A stretch of 64,000 nt of DNA from Notolepis coatsorum. Taxonomy: Eukaryota > Chordata > Actinopteri > Aulopiformes > Paralepididae. The notes beneath the pieces were generated by a model. The model saw nothing but the letters and a program-made list of their open reading frames with translations. It did no database searches and had not been told where the DNA came from. Numbering within the stretch: the first letter of the stretch is position 1; every line of letters starts with the position of its first letter. The translations under genes and the position numbers were made by a program. The stretch lies in contig OZ020589.1 in assembly GCA_963971535.1 (NCBI GenBank), forward strand, positions 82,670,860 through 82,734,859, written 5' to 3'. Shown here piece by piece: positions 39,859 through 51,052 of this stretch.

Positions 39859-40100
39859 AAAACTTTATTTAACAGATTGCAGAATGGGTACAATACAGTG
39901 CAGCTCAATACACACAATTGTTAAGGGGATGCAGACCAGAGAAAGACTTTCGTCTTGTTTACATCAGGGTCCCCCATTTTCAATTCATAGTGACATTTAT
40001 GACATACACAACATACATGACATCATGACATTTATGGCATAGGGACATACATTTGTGACATATAAAATATGCAAATATACTGTACTGTTACCCATAGATC
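39859..40100 (-). mobile_element. LINE 3' end fragment, minus strand
   Basis: Matches the 3' end of the LINE at 25003 (cagattgcagaatgggtaca and gatgcagaccagagaaagac). Opposite in orientation to the fragment at 38885-39043. Confidence 0.85.
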
Positions 40101-41029
40101 CTAACAGATAATCCATAGATCCTAAAATCAGAGAATGGTGTCATTTATTTCTATTAAGTTGTGCCGTGTACAGAACAAATTGAGACCACCGCGCTTCTCA
40201 CTTTCACTGCTATAGACCCGGGGAGTCACGTGATGGTTTAAGACCCGCCTGGTTCCACACAAATGTTTTGCCTATGGTCTTTTACCATCTACTCAAGGTA
40301 GTGGGTTTATATCGTTACACGTATTCAATTGGTCTGACATTTGACAGGAGCTGAGCATAATTAAATTAGATCGACGTTTGTACATTTGAAAGAAAATAAA
40401 CGGTCATGGTTCCAAGATTGTGTACCTAATTTAATCTTCATTAATTTCCACTATAACTACCACAGTACCCATATGCCTTGGCATTAGAAGACAGGATACA
40501 CAATTGGAATTATATAATCATGATTGCCTAACTTGTTTGTTTTGAAATGCTCTAGTTTTCACATTTTAATCATAGCTACAATGAAAACAAAGATGGCGGT
40601 GAATGCCATGAAAACAATCGAGAATAACTCGGAATGAAACAAATGTCAAATTCATTGGGTATTGTAGTAGTTACTAGTAGAAACAAGTAAAGATTACAAT
40701 ATAAAACAAATTTTTATCAAAGATTAAGTTAAAACTAGTGGTGGGACTCGATTAAACATTTTAATCGAATTAATTCGAGACTTTATAGTTAATTAATCTA
40801 AATTAATCACATTTTAATCGCATATCAATATTTTATGCGAAAAGCAAAATTTTTCAATTGAAATTAATTTTGGTATACGAGTGAATCAATGAATATATAC
40901 ATTATACACTGTAAAAAATAACCAGCATTTCACAACATTTAACAGTATTATCTTACAGTAACATATTGTAATTAAGGCCTCCTGTAATATCCCAACAAAT
41001 ACATGTAAAAAAGACAGTATCTTTTGATT
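40101..41029. other. Intergenic spacer with a hAT-like end
   Basis: No gene recognised. At about 40736 the sequence tagtggtgggactcgatt with repeated TTAATCGAATTAAT motifs resembles a hAT MITE end; the partner end was not found. Confidence 0.4.
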
Positions 41030-41440
41030 TCACATTATATTATTCTTATTTCACAATAAAATACCGCAATCAAAATCCTCTGTAATATCACATCAGATGT
41101 TGTAATCTCACAATAGCATATCAACATATCACATTATATTATTCTTATTTCACAATAAGATACCGCAATCAAAATCCTCTGTAATATCACATCAGATGTT
41201 GTAATCTCACAGTAGCATATGAATATTTCACATAATTAATTTATTATTTCACAATAAAATATTGCAATCAAAGTCCTCTGTAATATCACATCAGATGTTG
41301 TAATCTCACAGTAGCATATCAACATATCACATTATATTATTCTTATTTCACAATAAAATATTGTAATTTTATACAAAACAAGACGCAAGTCTTTCTCTGT
41401 AATATCACATCAGATGTTGTAATCTCACAATAGCATAATG
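41030..41440. repeat. Four-unit tandem repeat, period 99 bp
   Basis: Units start at about 41030, 41129, 41228 and 41327. Each has tcacattatattattc, aatcctctgtaatatcac and gatgttgtaatctcac. Units differ by point changes, so the array is older than the 1093-bp array. AT-rich and non-coding. Confidence 0.85.
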
Positions 41441-42342
41441 ATCTAAATGATCATTTCTAAATGATCAAAACAGCAAAAAAAAATCATCAATGACAAAACT
41501 GAGGAAAACAAAAACAAACCACGTGAACTTTGGAAATTACTCAATAATCAACTAGGCTGCAGTAAAAAACTTAAAACCAGATTCTCAAACATAAACATAA
41601 AGACGGACAACACGCTCATCACAGACAAGCTAGATGTAGCCAATTACTTAAACATTTTCTTCACAAACATAGCCACAACACTGGTAAACAAACTACCCTC
41701 CCATTCAGGGCATTATGGGGTAGAACACATAGTAGCATACTACAAGAACCTAGGGGTCCACAAAGACGACTTCAAACTGGAAATGGTAACAACAGATGAG
41801 GTACTCAAAAAACTGAGCGCCCTCCAACCTAACAAGGCCACTGGCCATGACAACATCCCCTCCAAATTCCTCAGAGACTCAGCAGCCGCCATCACCCCAG
41901 TCATCACACACATAATAAACCTCTCCATAAAACAGGGACACGTCCCCAAGGACTTCAAAATTGCGAGAGTAACACCCCTGCACAAAAAAGGCAGTAAATT
42001 AGACCCAGGCAACTACCGCCCTGTTTCTATCCTTACCTCCATCTCGAAAGTCATGGACGATTTTTTTATACGAACAGGTCGAAAAATACCTTGCGGAAAA
42101 AAATCTAATCTACGAATTCCAATCTGGCTTCAGAACATCCCACTCCACTGACACATGCCTTCTCTATTTAAACGACCACATCAAACAAGAGGTGGACGCG
42201 GGCAAATACTGCGGCATGGTCATGCTGGACCTACAAAAGGCCTTCGACACTGTCAATCACACCATTCTGATTGACAAGCTAACTTGGTTTTGATAGTCTA
42301 TTAGTGAGCTGGATGCAATCCTACCTGGAGGGGAGAGAACGT

Positions 42343-42636
42343 TAGGTTATGACTATAACCAAGTTCTGTTAGTATAGCGACGCTCGCCGTCACTTTCTGC
42401 ACTGTCCTCGCACACGTGCACACGCACTGAATAAAGACCACAATGTACCTTTAATCCCAATATTTGTCTGACCACACCCCTATCAGCTTACCCATATAAG
42501 CAGGGGTGGGGCCACCCACTCGCCTCCTTCCCAAGCTTTCACCACAAGGCGAGATCAAGGGCTGCAGCGGCGTCGGACGCCGAGCGTCGCTATACTAACA
42601 GAACTTGGTTATAGTCATAACCTAACGTTCTGTATC
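42343..42636. repeat. Inverted module around the left end of R
   Basis: gttaggttatgactataacc with ctgttagtatagcgacgctc at 42343-42386 recurs inverted at about 42583-42630. The left inverted repeat of R sits between them. Just after, 42632 onward (gttctgtatcgtatagctct) is an inverted match to the extreme right end of R at about 51400-51441. The left end of R thus holds two terminal-type motifs in series. Confidence 0.7.
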
Positions 42637-43797
42637 GTATAGCTCTCGCTCGGTGTCACTTTCTGCACAAGGGAGGCCGAGCGAGAGCCATCGGCCGACA
42701 AATACACCCCGCTGAAAGCCCCCCACAACCATCAGAACAGGGAGGGCCGAGCCCCCCCGACCCACCCTAATGGAGGGCAGGCGACGGACCCAACCGTGCG
42801 AAGAGGCACTCAAGCAACTCAACGCACAGGGTGAGCAGCCGTGGCTTGACCCCACGACTACACACACGCATAACCCGCATGCCACCCGGGAACGAACGGA
42901 GGAAACAACCTCGTTACTGCCCCCAGAATCACAGGGTCAAGGGCAAACCCAACCCCGTGGCAAGGCCGTAGCAGCGGAGCACGAAGGAAGACCCAGACCC
43001 ACCAAAGGGACTGGACCCCCTGGAACGGGGGCCCGGAGAAGTCCATGATGCCAGCATCAAGACCCCACCAGGTGGGCACTTAGTGACCCCGCCCCCCACA
43101 TCGCCAGCGTATTCGGACAAAGGCCCCTCAGCCGAGCGGGCCCTGTCCCCCCAATAGTACACCGCCTGGCACACTGACCCTGCAGAACAGGCAGTCTGCA
43201 TGGCCGTAAGCACACAAAAAAGGTTAACCAACGGAAGCAGGCAGCGCACCGGGGAAAAACCAGGCAACAGGCTATTAACCCTAGCCTGGAGACTGCGGAC
43301 GAGACAGGCGCCAGAGGGGACAGCTGAACACAGCCGCCCCGGCGGAAGGGGCGTAAGCTGGCGGTGTTGCATGACCAAGCCTCCATTTAAAAAAAACCCA
43401 CCCAGAGGGGTTGAGGCAGAGAAGGCTGACACGATTGGCAGACGTCATGAACGTGCAGGGGCACCCTCAAACGGTGAACCCGGGAGTTGACACTGCTCCA
43501 ACACACCAGGGAATCAACCACCTTGGTGTTACCCAATGCAGTGGTCGTTCCTATAACCCCTCAAGAAAAAACTCCAAAACACACCTGCGGGTATACACCG
43601 GCTATACCGCAGTACAAGTGTTTCAGTTTTTCAAAAAAGGGTTAACCCAGGCCTACGGGTCGACGAAACATTACTTCGGACCGGGCCCGGCGATACGGGA
43701 AGCACAGGGTCACCAGAGGAGGTCAAAGACCACCCCAACAGGCCCCTCTTCGCCATGCGTGAGAGAGGAGCGAAAAAGAATGGAGAACCAGCCCCTA

Positions 43798-43915
43798 AGC
43801 ACACCGTACTTGGTATTCCCAGGCGGTCTCCCAACCAAGTACTAACCAGGACCAACCTGTGTAGCGGCCGAGATCTGACGAGATCGAGCGTGTACAGGTT
43901 GGCATGGCCGTAAGC
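43798..43915 (-). pseudogene. 5S rRNA-derived sequence inside R copy B
   Basis: On the minus strand the segment starts GCTTACGGCCATGCCAACC and has CGATCTCGTCAGATCTCGG. It continues with CCTGGTTAGTACTTGG and GGGAGACCGCCTGGGAATAC, the hallmark 3' half of vertebrate 5S rRNA with the C-box. The middle (A-box region) is altered. Length of about 118 matches 5S rRNA (about 120). It is either a 5S pseudogene or the head of a 5S-derived SINE. The sequence continuing 3' on the minus strand is not one I recognise. Not a functional rRNA gene on present evidence. Confidence 0.85.
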
Positions 43916-43920
43916 CATTA

Positions 43921-44252
43921 CGACAGTGCTGAGTAAAAAACTTACCCAACATTGTACCTCATCCCATTTCTGCTTTGCACTAGATAGTACTGTACATTAG
44001 TACACTGCATAGTATTGTGTATTGTATATTATATGGTAACTCAGAACATTGTACATATGTCTATACCGAACAACTGTGACCTCATTCTTCTTCTAAATTC
44101 ATGCTATATTATGTTATTATGTTATTTGATACTATCTTGTCTAGCACAGTCTCTGGAGCGTAACAGTAAGAAGCATTTTGTATGAAAGTATTCTGTACTT
44201 CTGTATGACAACTATTAAAGAACTTGAACTTGAGAACTTGAACTTGAACTTG
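43921..44252 (+). mobile_element. Retroposon-like 3' end with GAACTT tail
   Basis: An AT-rich segment ends with tgacaactattaaagaactt and repeated aacttg units (44213-44252), the style of a LINE or SINE 3' terminus. No coding part. It starts right after the 5S-like sequence but in the opposite orientation. Confidence 0.45.
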
Positions 44253-45764
44253 TCTCCATAGTGCTTAACCCTGTGACACCCGGACCAACCTGGCATTTTT
44301 CCCCCTGAAAAAAGCCCAAGTCCCTCAGGGTACCAGAACAGCAGATCTGCATCCCCGGCGGACAACTGGTTCAACTGATCCGGACCAGCGTGACCAGAAC
44401 CAGTCCCGTGCCCTAACCACGCCGACATACCTACTCCAGGAGAAGGGGCAGATATGCGTGTTGATCTTAAACATGAAAAGAAGGCGCCACCCAGACGTTC
44501 GGGCGAACCGCGCCCGGTGGCCCACCCCCAGGGCGTGAGACCCCTCTACATATGTTCAGATCCATTCCGTCATCATCCCCCAGACATGAACGAGAATCCG
44601 TCGATGACAAAAACCAGGTCGTTGGATTTGGTCGTCGGAAGAGGAAAAACCTCCATCCCAGTTGCTTTATAAAAACGCCGTTTTAACCTCAAGCAACCAA
44701 GGCGTGCCAGTCAGTCGCCTGTTTACAGAACACCCCGAGCTAGCACTATACGTGCGTCGGGACACACCCACATCAATGAACAGGCTATTTAGACCTGTCA
44801 TTGAATCCCCAAGGTGCCATGGGGAACGACAAGAGGGGTGTGACACTTCCTAACTCCAACTCTTTTTAGTAGAAAAGAAGGAAGCACCAACAGTATGTAT
44901 CCCAGTCTACACAGCCGGGGGTAAAAATTGTTCACATTTTTACATCCCACCACCCTCCCATAGGAAGGAGACGGGAATCCCCAGAGAGACTTCCCACGCA
45001 AGCTGTACAGATTGAAAAGAATATATTGCACCTTGAGCCATGTAAAAAATAGGATTTAGGGCTCTCCGGGGAGGAGGCACTGAACCCATACACACTCAAT
45101 AATCGAATTGAATCGAATACATACACAATAGAGTAGGACTCCTTCTAGAGGGTCCACTCACCTTGACAATCTGAGGAGGAGGCTCTGTACTCTGAAGGAG
45201 GCTCCCTCACATGGAAGGAGGAGTCCCAACTCACAGAAGGCCCGAATAGGAGCTTGGTGAGGAGGAGCCCTGACCACCCCCCGAAACAGATCCATCACAT
45301 GGACCTGAACAGCACACGGAAGTCCTACCAACAGAGACGCGCACGGTGACGTACTCTATGGCGGGGGAATTTCCGTGGTGCACACGCCCAATATTCCAGG
45401 CCGTGGGACCATGAAACTCCCCCCCCCCCCCCCTCACCCCGTAACGTGCGGGACCGCAACGTGACAGGAACCTTGAAGGACAGGGGGTGTACCCCTGACC
45501 AACAGAAAAAAGGGGGAGAGGAAAGGTTACCAGTTCACCCCTTTACGACCCCACACCCATGATACGATGTAATGACAAAAAGAGAGTATGACACAGTCAT
45601 AGTCAGCTCTATGAAGCGTCTGACAGCTTCACACAGCGCATGAGCTAACCTGCTATCTGATTTTTACTAAGGAAAACACACAGAATAGAGAGGGCTCTCC
45701 AAGAGCCCCGGTCCAAACTTACACATGTGCTTCTGTGGCCAGTCCAACCCAGTTGTAGGTCACA
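44253..45764. other. GC-rich interior of R copy B
   Basis: No recognised gene. A C-run of about 14 is at 45418-45432. Small ORFs on both strands lack known motifs. Confidence 0.4.
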
Positions 45765-46683
45765 TGACACACACAACCCATCATCACCTATAAAAAATGG
45801 CAAAAACACTCTACAGAGGAACGCCGTTTTTCATAATGAGAGAATACATAATTCTCGATTAGTATCGGCCACAGGCCTTGCTAAGCACACACGAAAGCGA
45901 CCAACAATCTTTTCTTTTAGGAAAATAAAGTTACTCCAGCAGATTTAGCACAACCTCAGCAATCAAGCTAAGGGTTACATCGTATCCCTACCACACAGTG
46001 ACACAATGTAGTGCAACAACATGTCCACTCTGATAGGAGGATGAAGAAGTCCCCAGGGAACCGGGGGAAAACACAATCCTCCTACTTTACCCTTAATACG
46101 GCCAGTTAAAACAGGAAAACCTGTTAATATGTGAACACACTGTTTATTGTCATTACAGGCTGAGAAAAGAATATTCTTTACTCATTTGTCACCAAGCATA
46201 GCTTTATAGGTTAGTTAACCCCCTTAGTTGTGAGTACACGGTACATATAAACACACATGATGTTTCTCAACACAACAAACCAGATCATTTTCACATCTGA
46301 AACAACAACCCGATTTGCACGGAGAAGCTAAATACCTAGTGACAAGACAATTCACACACAACTCGCGTCGTATCCTAAATGTAGTGCAGTAACACTCGTT
46401 TTGGAAAACATCGTTATTTACAAAACATTTAGAAGGGAAAGCCAGAAGAAGTGTACAAGAGACGTCGTAGTCAAGAGTGTTTAAAACATGTTATAATCAA
46501 AGCACGTTCAACAGAGTAGCATTAAGCTAACGGCCGCTCCAACCGTCGGTCGCTACTGCCCCTGCCCGCGAGACGCCGAGCGAACGGCGCACGCGACCAG
46601 AGGGGAGCTCGCGGCGGCGCGCGAGGAACCGGAGCCACCTCGCGCTGGGCCTTGGCCGATAGCAGCAAGCTAACGTTTCCTAG

Positions 46684-46801
46684 TGATCACAGCAGGCTAG
46701 CGCCGCAGCTAACAGCTGACTGGCTAACAGTAGGCCCAACCTAGGTAGGTCACGCAGTGATCACAGCAGGCTAACGCCGCAGCTAACAGCTGACTGGCTA
46801 A
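46684..46801. repeat. 71-bp tandem duplication in R copy B
   Basis: gtgatcacagcaggctagcg...aacagctgactggctaac recurs about 71 bp later (46755). Copy A has a single version near 4525-4570. It directly precedes the 66-bp palindrome. Confidence 0.7.
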
Positions 46802-46936
46802 CCGTAAGCTAAGCAGCTATCACCTGAACTTGTACACAATGATATAACACTCACCCAGACAGGCCGCCGTTCTGGGTGAGTGTTATATCATTGTGTACAA
46901 GTTCAGGTGATAGCTGCTTAGCTTACGGTTAGCCAG
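46794..46936. repeat. Perfect 66-bp inverted repeat with 11-nt spacer
   Basis: Arms 46794-46859 and 46871-46936 are exact reverse complements; the spacer is caggccgccgt. R copy A (4570-4680) has only one arm sequence, so the palindrome arose after the copies separated. As RNA or single-stranded DNA it would form a very stable hairpin. Confidence 0.97.
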
Positions 46937-47471
46937 TTTCTCTTTTTAAGAGAAAAGAGAAACAAGATGTTAACACAGTTTTACAACGGTGATTTTACCA
47001 ACACCCGACGGAGCCAGCACAATACCCAACTGGCCTGTGTAGCTGACTTGAACACAGATCTTCCGCTATCGAACATCTATGCCCATATCTCCTCGTGAAG
47101 GAATACTCTCATTTGGATATGAAAGAAGGGGCTACACGGTGACAGAGAGATATCCACTCGTCCAGAAAACACAGGGATCACCAGTGTTAATGGTCGCGGC
47201 CCACTAGTTAAAACTATAATGGGCTTCAGACCAAGGTCTTCTGTCGCCTAAGAGGCTGAACAAAGGACCCTAGCCTGGGGCCGGTTTTCATAAACATTGT
47301 CAATTAGCCCCCATAGCACTAACAGACAAGTGGAGCCTGCCAGCAAAACATAACTCACCAAACCTGGAACCCACCGCTTCTCACAACAGCGGCGCGTCCT
47401 ACAGCCCAGCTGTGTCTTTACCGCAACCAGCACACAGCAAGGACTGCAGTTGGAAAAGCATGTAGCGGCGC

Positions 47472-47839
47472 TATTACGTAACCATTGACTACAGGAAGGC
47501 TCGTTAACTTGTCAATGTTACACAATAAGGAGACGGCAGCCAAAGTATCTAAATAAAGAATATTTTAATTAATAGTTACCATGGTTTTTCGTAACTGAAA
47601 TGAACATCAAATAATAGACAGACAAACACAGGACTATACAGACAGGATCAGCACCAGACGGAAGCGATGACAGACTACTTATACACAAGGGGATGACGAG
47701 ACGACACACACCTGGGTTAATGGTAATTGGATACACCTGGGGAAAAACAATGGGGACTACACACTAGGACAGAGGACTACATCTAGACATGACACATCAC
47801 ACTAGGAACGCCTGATCAGGGCACATGACACACATAACA
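47472..47839 (-). repeat. 3' LTR of the gag-only element
   Basis: The minus strand begins TGTTATGTGTGTCATG and ends CGTAATA. It matches 50802-51052 except for about 110 bp lost from the other copy. The C-run at 47839-47849 is the polypurine tract on the minus strand. Confidence 0.88.
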
Positions 47840-48262
47840 CCCCCCCCCCTTAAATGTATGGCTATAACCCCAGAATAAAAATGGGGAAATGGACATAAAC
47901 AACAAAAGAGAAAAAAATACCACACAAAATAAATAAAGGGAAAAATAGTGGCCACTTCTAAACACGTCTCAGACAAACTTCATAGACTACGATATTGCCG
48001 CTGCACTAGAACAATGTGACATCGATCGGCACTGCACTCTGCAATCTGTCAATAACGTCCTCAATCGATCAGGCAATCAGTCAGGACGAATGGGCAGCCC
48101 CAGCCCCACTCCTCACCAGCCCGACCCGCCCCTGGAAAACAGAACAACATTAACAAAGAGAAACACAATAGGCCACAAGACAGCTCCAACACAGAGCCAC
48201 CTCCCATGCGGAGGAACGTTCAGCCTCGCTCCCACCACTGCTTCAGACGGAACAATGACGGC

Positions 48263-50182
48263 CTACTCCTTTTCCCTCGCTCCCACTGGAAAGAGAAGAC
48301 TCACAGCATTGGCATCATTCACATTGTCATCCCTCGCATCAACACTAGATGGGGCCAACACACAAGCCGACGCTGACGTAGAGGGCACAATAACAGGTGC
48401 AGCCACTACTGAGGCTGGCACCGGCGTTCTAGGCGTGGGAAAAAGGATAGGGATGGAATTGGCAGTACCGTCAGGCACAGCGTCACTGCCCGACAACCCC
48501 ATGTCAAATAAATCAGCACCACCCGTCATGGCCGTCGTACGTGCACCTGATGGACCAACTCCCGTATGCACACACGCCAGAACGTCCGCACCAACAGGCC
48601 CCGCTGAAACGCAAATGACATCTGATGTTAACAACATCTTACCCCCTGCCAGGTCATTACCGAGGATCAATGACACCCCCTCGATCGGGAAACGGCTATC
48701 GACCCCGATAACGACCGGTCCCGACACCAGGCCCGACTCCAAATGAATCTTGTGTAGCGGCATTCTCATAACATGTCTACCAAAAGCTCTGACCCTTATC
48801 CCAGCATGTGCTTTTGATCTGTTATCAAAGGGTAACACATTCCAACGGATAACCGATTGAGACGCAGCAGTGTCCCGTAAGATAGTCACAGGGACCTTCC
48901 TACCACCTTTGTAAAACGATACCAACCCTCTACTGATAAAAGTTAAATAGGCTGCCGCCATGCCTTCACCCACAGCAGTGGGCGTCGCAACCAACGATAT
49001 TTGTGTCATCTGTGTGGTAGGACTGTTAACCCCGTGAAGGAGAGCATAGCAATTGTCCTTTATATGCCCTTTTCTTCCGCAATGAAAACAGACACGAGTG
49101 TCCCCCCCCAGACCTCGCTCACCAACTCCACCTGCGTCCGCATGTGTTAACTGCTCGCTATTGCCAGAGGCCCCCAGTTTACCACCGGAGCTCCACCCCG
49201 GTCTGTCCTCCCCACCAGGACAGCCAGGCTTGACAAACAGCACCCTGTGTGTTAAAACAAACTCATCCGCCAGACCGGCAGCCACCGAGCATTTAGCCAC
49301 CTTCCGTTCGTTGATATACATCGCCACATTATCGGGCAAACAATACGACTTGAATTCCTCCAAGAGGACAAGCTCCCGCATTTTAGCCAAGGTGTCCACT
49401 TTCTCCGACGCGCACCACCGGTCAAACAACAGCTCCTTCTCGTACGCAAACTCCACATAGGTCTGCGAGCTGCCCTTCCTCAGAGCCCTGAACCGCTGCC
49501 TGTACGCCTCAGGCACCAGCTCATACGCCCTGAGAATCGCAGCTTTGACCACCCCGTAGTCCTGGGTATTCGGGCACAGGGACGCATACACATGCTGGGC
49601 TTTTCCCGTAAGGACATTCTGGAGCAGCAAGGTCCAGTGTTCGGCCGGCCATCTCAGTGTCGTGGCCACAGTTTCAAACATGGAAAAATATTTATCCACA
49701 TCTTTTTCCAGAAACTGTGGCACGAGACGGAGATATTTGGCCACATCGAACCTATCCTCAATGTGTGGGCGCACCTCTGCCCCAAGCCTCCTGAGTTCAA
49801 GCGTGCGCGCGTGAGTGCGCTCCGCCTCGGCTTGGTCACGGTCAACCCGCTCCAACTCGCGCGCATGCACCCGTTCCGCCTCCGCGCGCACACGGTCCGC
49901 CTCCTCACGCTTGAACCTGAGCTCTTCAAACCTAAGCTCCAACTCCAGCTTGCGCAGCCCCAGAGAGCCATCAGAGACTTGGTCTAACTCCTCATCGGTG
50001 TCGTCATGCACCACCTCATAGGTGGTCAGAGCCTCTACCAATGTCCCCCGCTGCTGTGCTTTTCTACCCGGGGCCAGCTTAACCCCATAATGGTCCACTA
50101 TTCCCGCCAGCTCATCCTTCGTGCACACGCCTAACAACCCCACTGTCGGCCTGCACACAAAGTCTGCCACTGTCACTGGCAT
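48263..50182 (-). CDS. SCAN-like Gag with CCHC knuckle and protease-like tail (Gmr1-type Gypsy)
   Basis: An open frame of about 639 residues from the Met at 50182 (MPVTVADFVCRPTV); the frame is open 28 codons further but that part lacks family character. Residues about 75-140 are an R/E-rich coiled coil (VRAEAERVHARELERV). The capsid, about 150-330, matches the SCAN-type fold: FDVAKYLRLVPQFLEKDVDK, TLRWPAEHWTLLLQNVLTGK, VPEAYRQRFRALRKG. CFHCGRKGHIKDNC is a single zinc knuckle. Then VPVTILRDTAASQSVI and VSLILGNDLAGGKML resemble a degraded aspartic protease (DTAAS). It would form particles that package the element RNA. The intact frame without pol suggests trans-mobilisation. Confidence 0.88.
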   Translation of the reverse strand: MPVTVADFVCRPTVGLLGVCTKDELAGIVDHYGVKLAPGRKAQQRGTLVEALTTYEVVHDDTDEELDQVSDGSLGLRKLELELRFEELRFKREEADRVRAEAERVHARELERVDRDQAEAERTHARTLELRRLGAEVRPHIEDRFDVAKYLRLVPQFLEKDVDKYFSMFETVATTLRWPAEHWTLLLQNVLTGKAQHVYASLCPNTQDYGVVKAAILRAYELVPEAYRQRFRALRKGSSQTYVEFAYEKELLFDRWCASEKVDTLAKMRELVLLEEFKSYCLPDNVAMYINERKVAKCSVAAGLADEFVLTHRVLFVKPGCPGGEDRPGWSSGGKLGASGNSEQLTHADAGGVGERGLGGDTRVCFHCGRKGHIKDNCYALLHGVNSPTTQMTQISLVATPTAVGEGMAAAYLTFISRGLVSFYKGGRKVPVTILRDTAASQSVIRWNVLPFDNRSKAHAGIRVRAFGRHVMRMPLHKIHLESGLVSGPVVIGVDSRFPIEGVSLILGNDLAGGKMLLTSDVICVSAGPVGADVLACVHTGVGPSGARTTAMTGGADLFDMGLSGSDAVPDGTANSIPILFPTPRTPVPASVVAAPVIVPSTSASACVLAPSSVDARDDNVNDANAVSLLFPVGAREKE

Positions 50183-50791
50183 TTCTGAACCGGGAAGAAA
50201 CAGGGAAGGAGAAAACGAGGGATACCTACAAACACAACCACCATATATCAAAACAAACGAAAACAATCAACCCCTAACTAACCACAACAAACAAAAGAAA
50301 AACGGCTTCACCCTAGCGTCTGTATAGTCCTGGTCCCAACCTACTTCGGCCACCGCTCCACTACCAACCCTGGTACTGTATGTACGATATCTAAACAAGC
50401 GCTGGCACGACCGCCTAATGCCTCCACACCTAGAGGTATTCGCAAATCAACCACTGTCATGTGTCAAAAAAAAACCAAACCCATCCCCAAACGTTCTCAA
50501 CCCTCACTATAGTACCCCTATATAAGTAACTACTATACACACGCCGGCCTAGGAGGAGCCTGACAGGGTCCTTCTAATACCCCGACCGCATGTGGTGTGT
50601 CCCCAGGCGATGGAAGGTACCATATATAAAATGGTCCAACTGCCCTAGCTGGTTGAGAACGCTCCCTATTGGAGAAGTATTTGCCAAGGGGGTCTAAAAC
50701 ATGGGTCACACACACGACAATGCCAACCATACCTCACAGTGTGGATCCAGCCCAGCGGCCATCACCAAATGCTTGCTCCTAGTCGTTTGGC

Positions 50792-50801
50792 CGAGCCCCC
50801 A
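50792..50801 (-). promoter_or_regulatory. tRNA-Pro-like primer-binding site
   Basis: Minus strand TGGGGGCTCG, directly adjoining the 5' LTR, matches the first 10 bases of the classical tRNA-Pro primer site; the following bases diverge. The position is right for reverse-transcription priming. Confidence 0.65.
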
Positions 50802-51052
50802 TATTACGTAAACCATTGACTACAGGAAGGCTTGTTAACTTGTCAATGTTACACAATAAGGAGACGGCAGCCAAAGTATCTAAATAAAGAATATTTTAAT
50901 TAATAGTTACCATGGTTTTTCGTAACTGAAATGAACATCAAATAATAGACAGACAAACACAGGACTATACAGACAGGATCAGCACCAGACGGAAGGGATG
51001 ACAGACACATCACACTAGGAACGCCTGATCAGGGCACATGACACACATAACA
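50802..51052 (-). repeat. 5' LTR of the gag-only element (internally deleted)
   Basis: Same ends as 47472-47839 but about 110 bp shorter, losing the part after gatgacaga. Loss within the 5' LTR may weaken its promoter. Confidence 0.88.

Larger units (their letters stand above)
47472..51052 (-). mobile_element. Gag-only LTR retrotransposon with SCAN-like capsid, inside R copy B
   Basis: LTRs at 47472-47839 (368 bp) and 50802-51052 (251 bp, an internal deletion). A 5-bp duplication GGCGC lies at 47467-47471 and 51053-51057; R copy A supplies the empty site near 5205. Minus orientation: the right LTR is 5'. Next to it is a tRNA-Pro-like primer site, and next to the left LTR a G-run (minus strand) as polypurine tract. 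Between gag stop 48263 and the 3' LTR only about 420 bp remain, so RT, RNase H and integrase are absent. Non-autonomous Ty3/Gypsy-type (Gmr1-like) element. Confidence 0.88.

Noticed and set aside
41030-41440. CRISPR-like regularly spaced repeat
   Set aside because: Whole 99-bp units repeat without variable spacers, in an animal genome; an ordinary minisatellite.
43798-43915. Functional 5S rRNA gene
   Set aside because: The internal A-box region is altered, and it is a single copy inside a mobile repeat.
42622-43918. ORFs up to 167 codons in the GC-rich interior of R
   Set aside because: No motif on either strand; overlapping frames of similar length on both strands indicate composition-driven openness.
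48090-48746. Plus-strand ORF of 218 codons
   Set aside because: Antisense to the 3' part of the SCAN-like gag frame, which has clear domain motifs.
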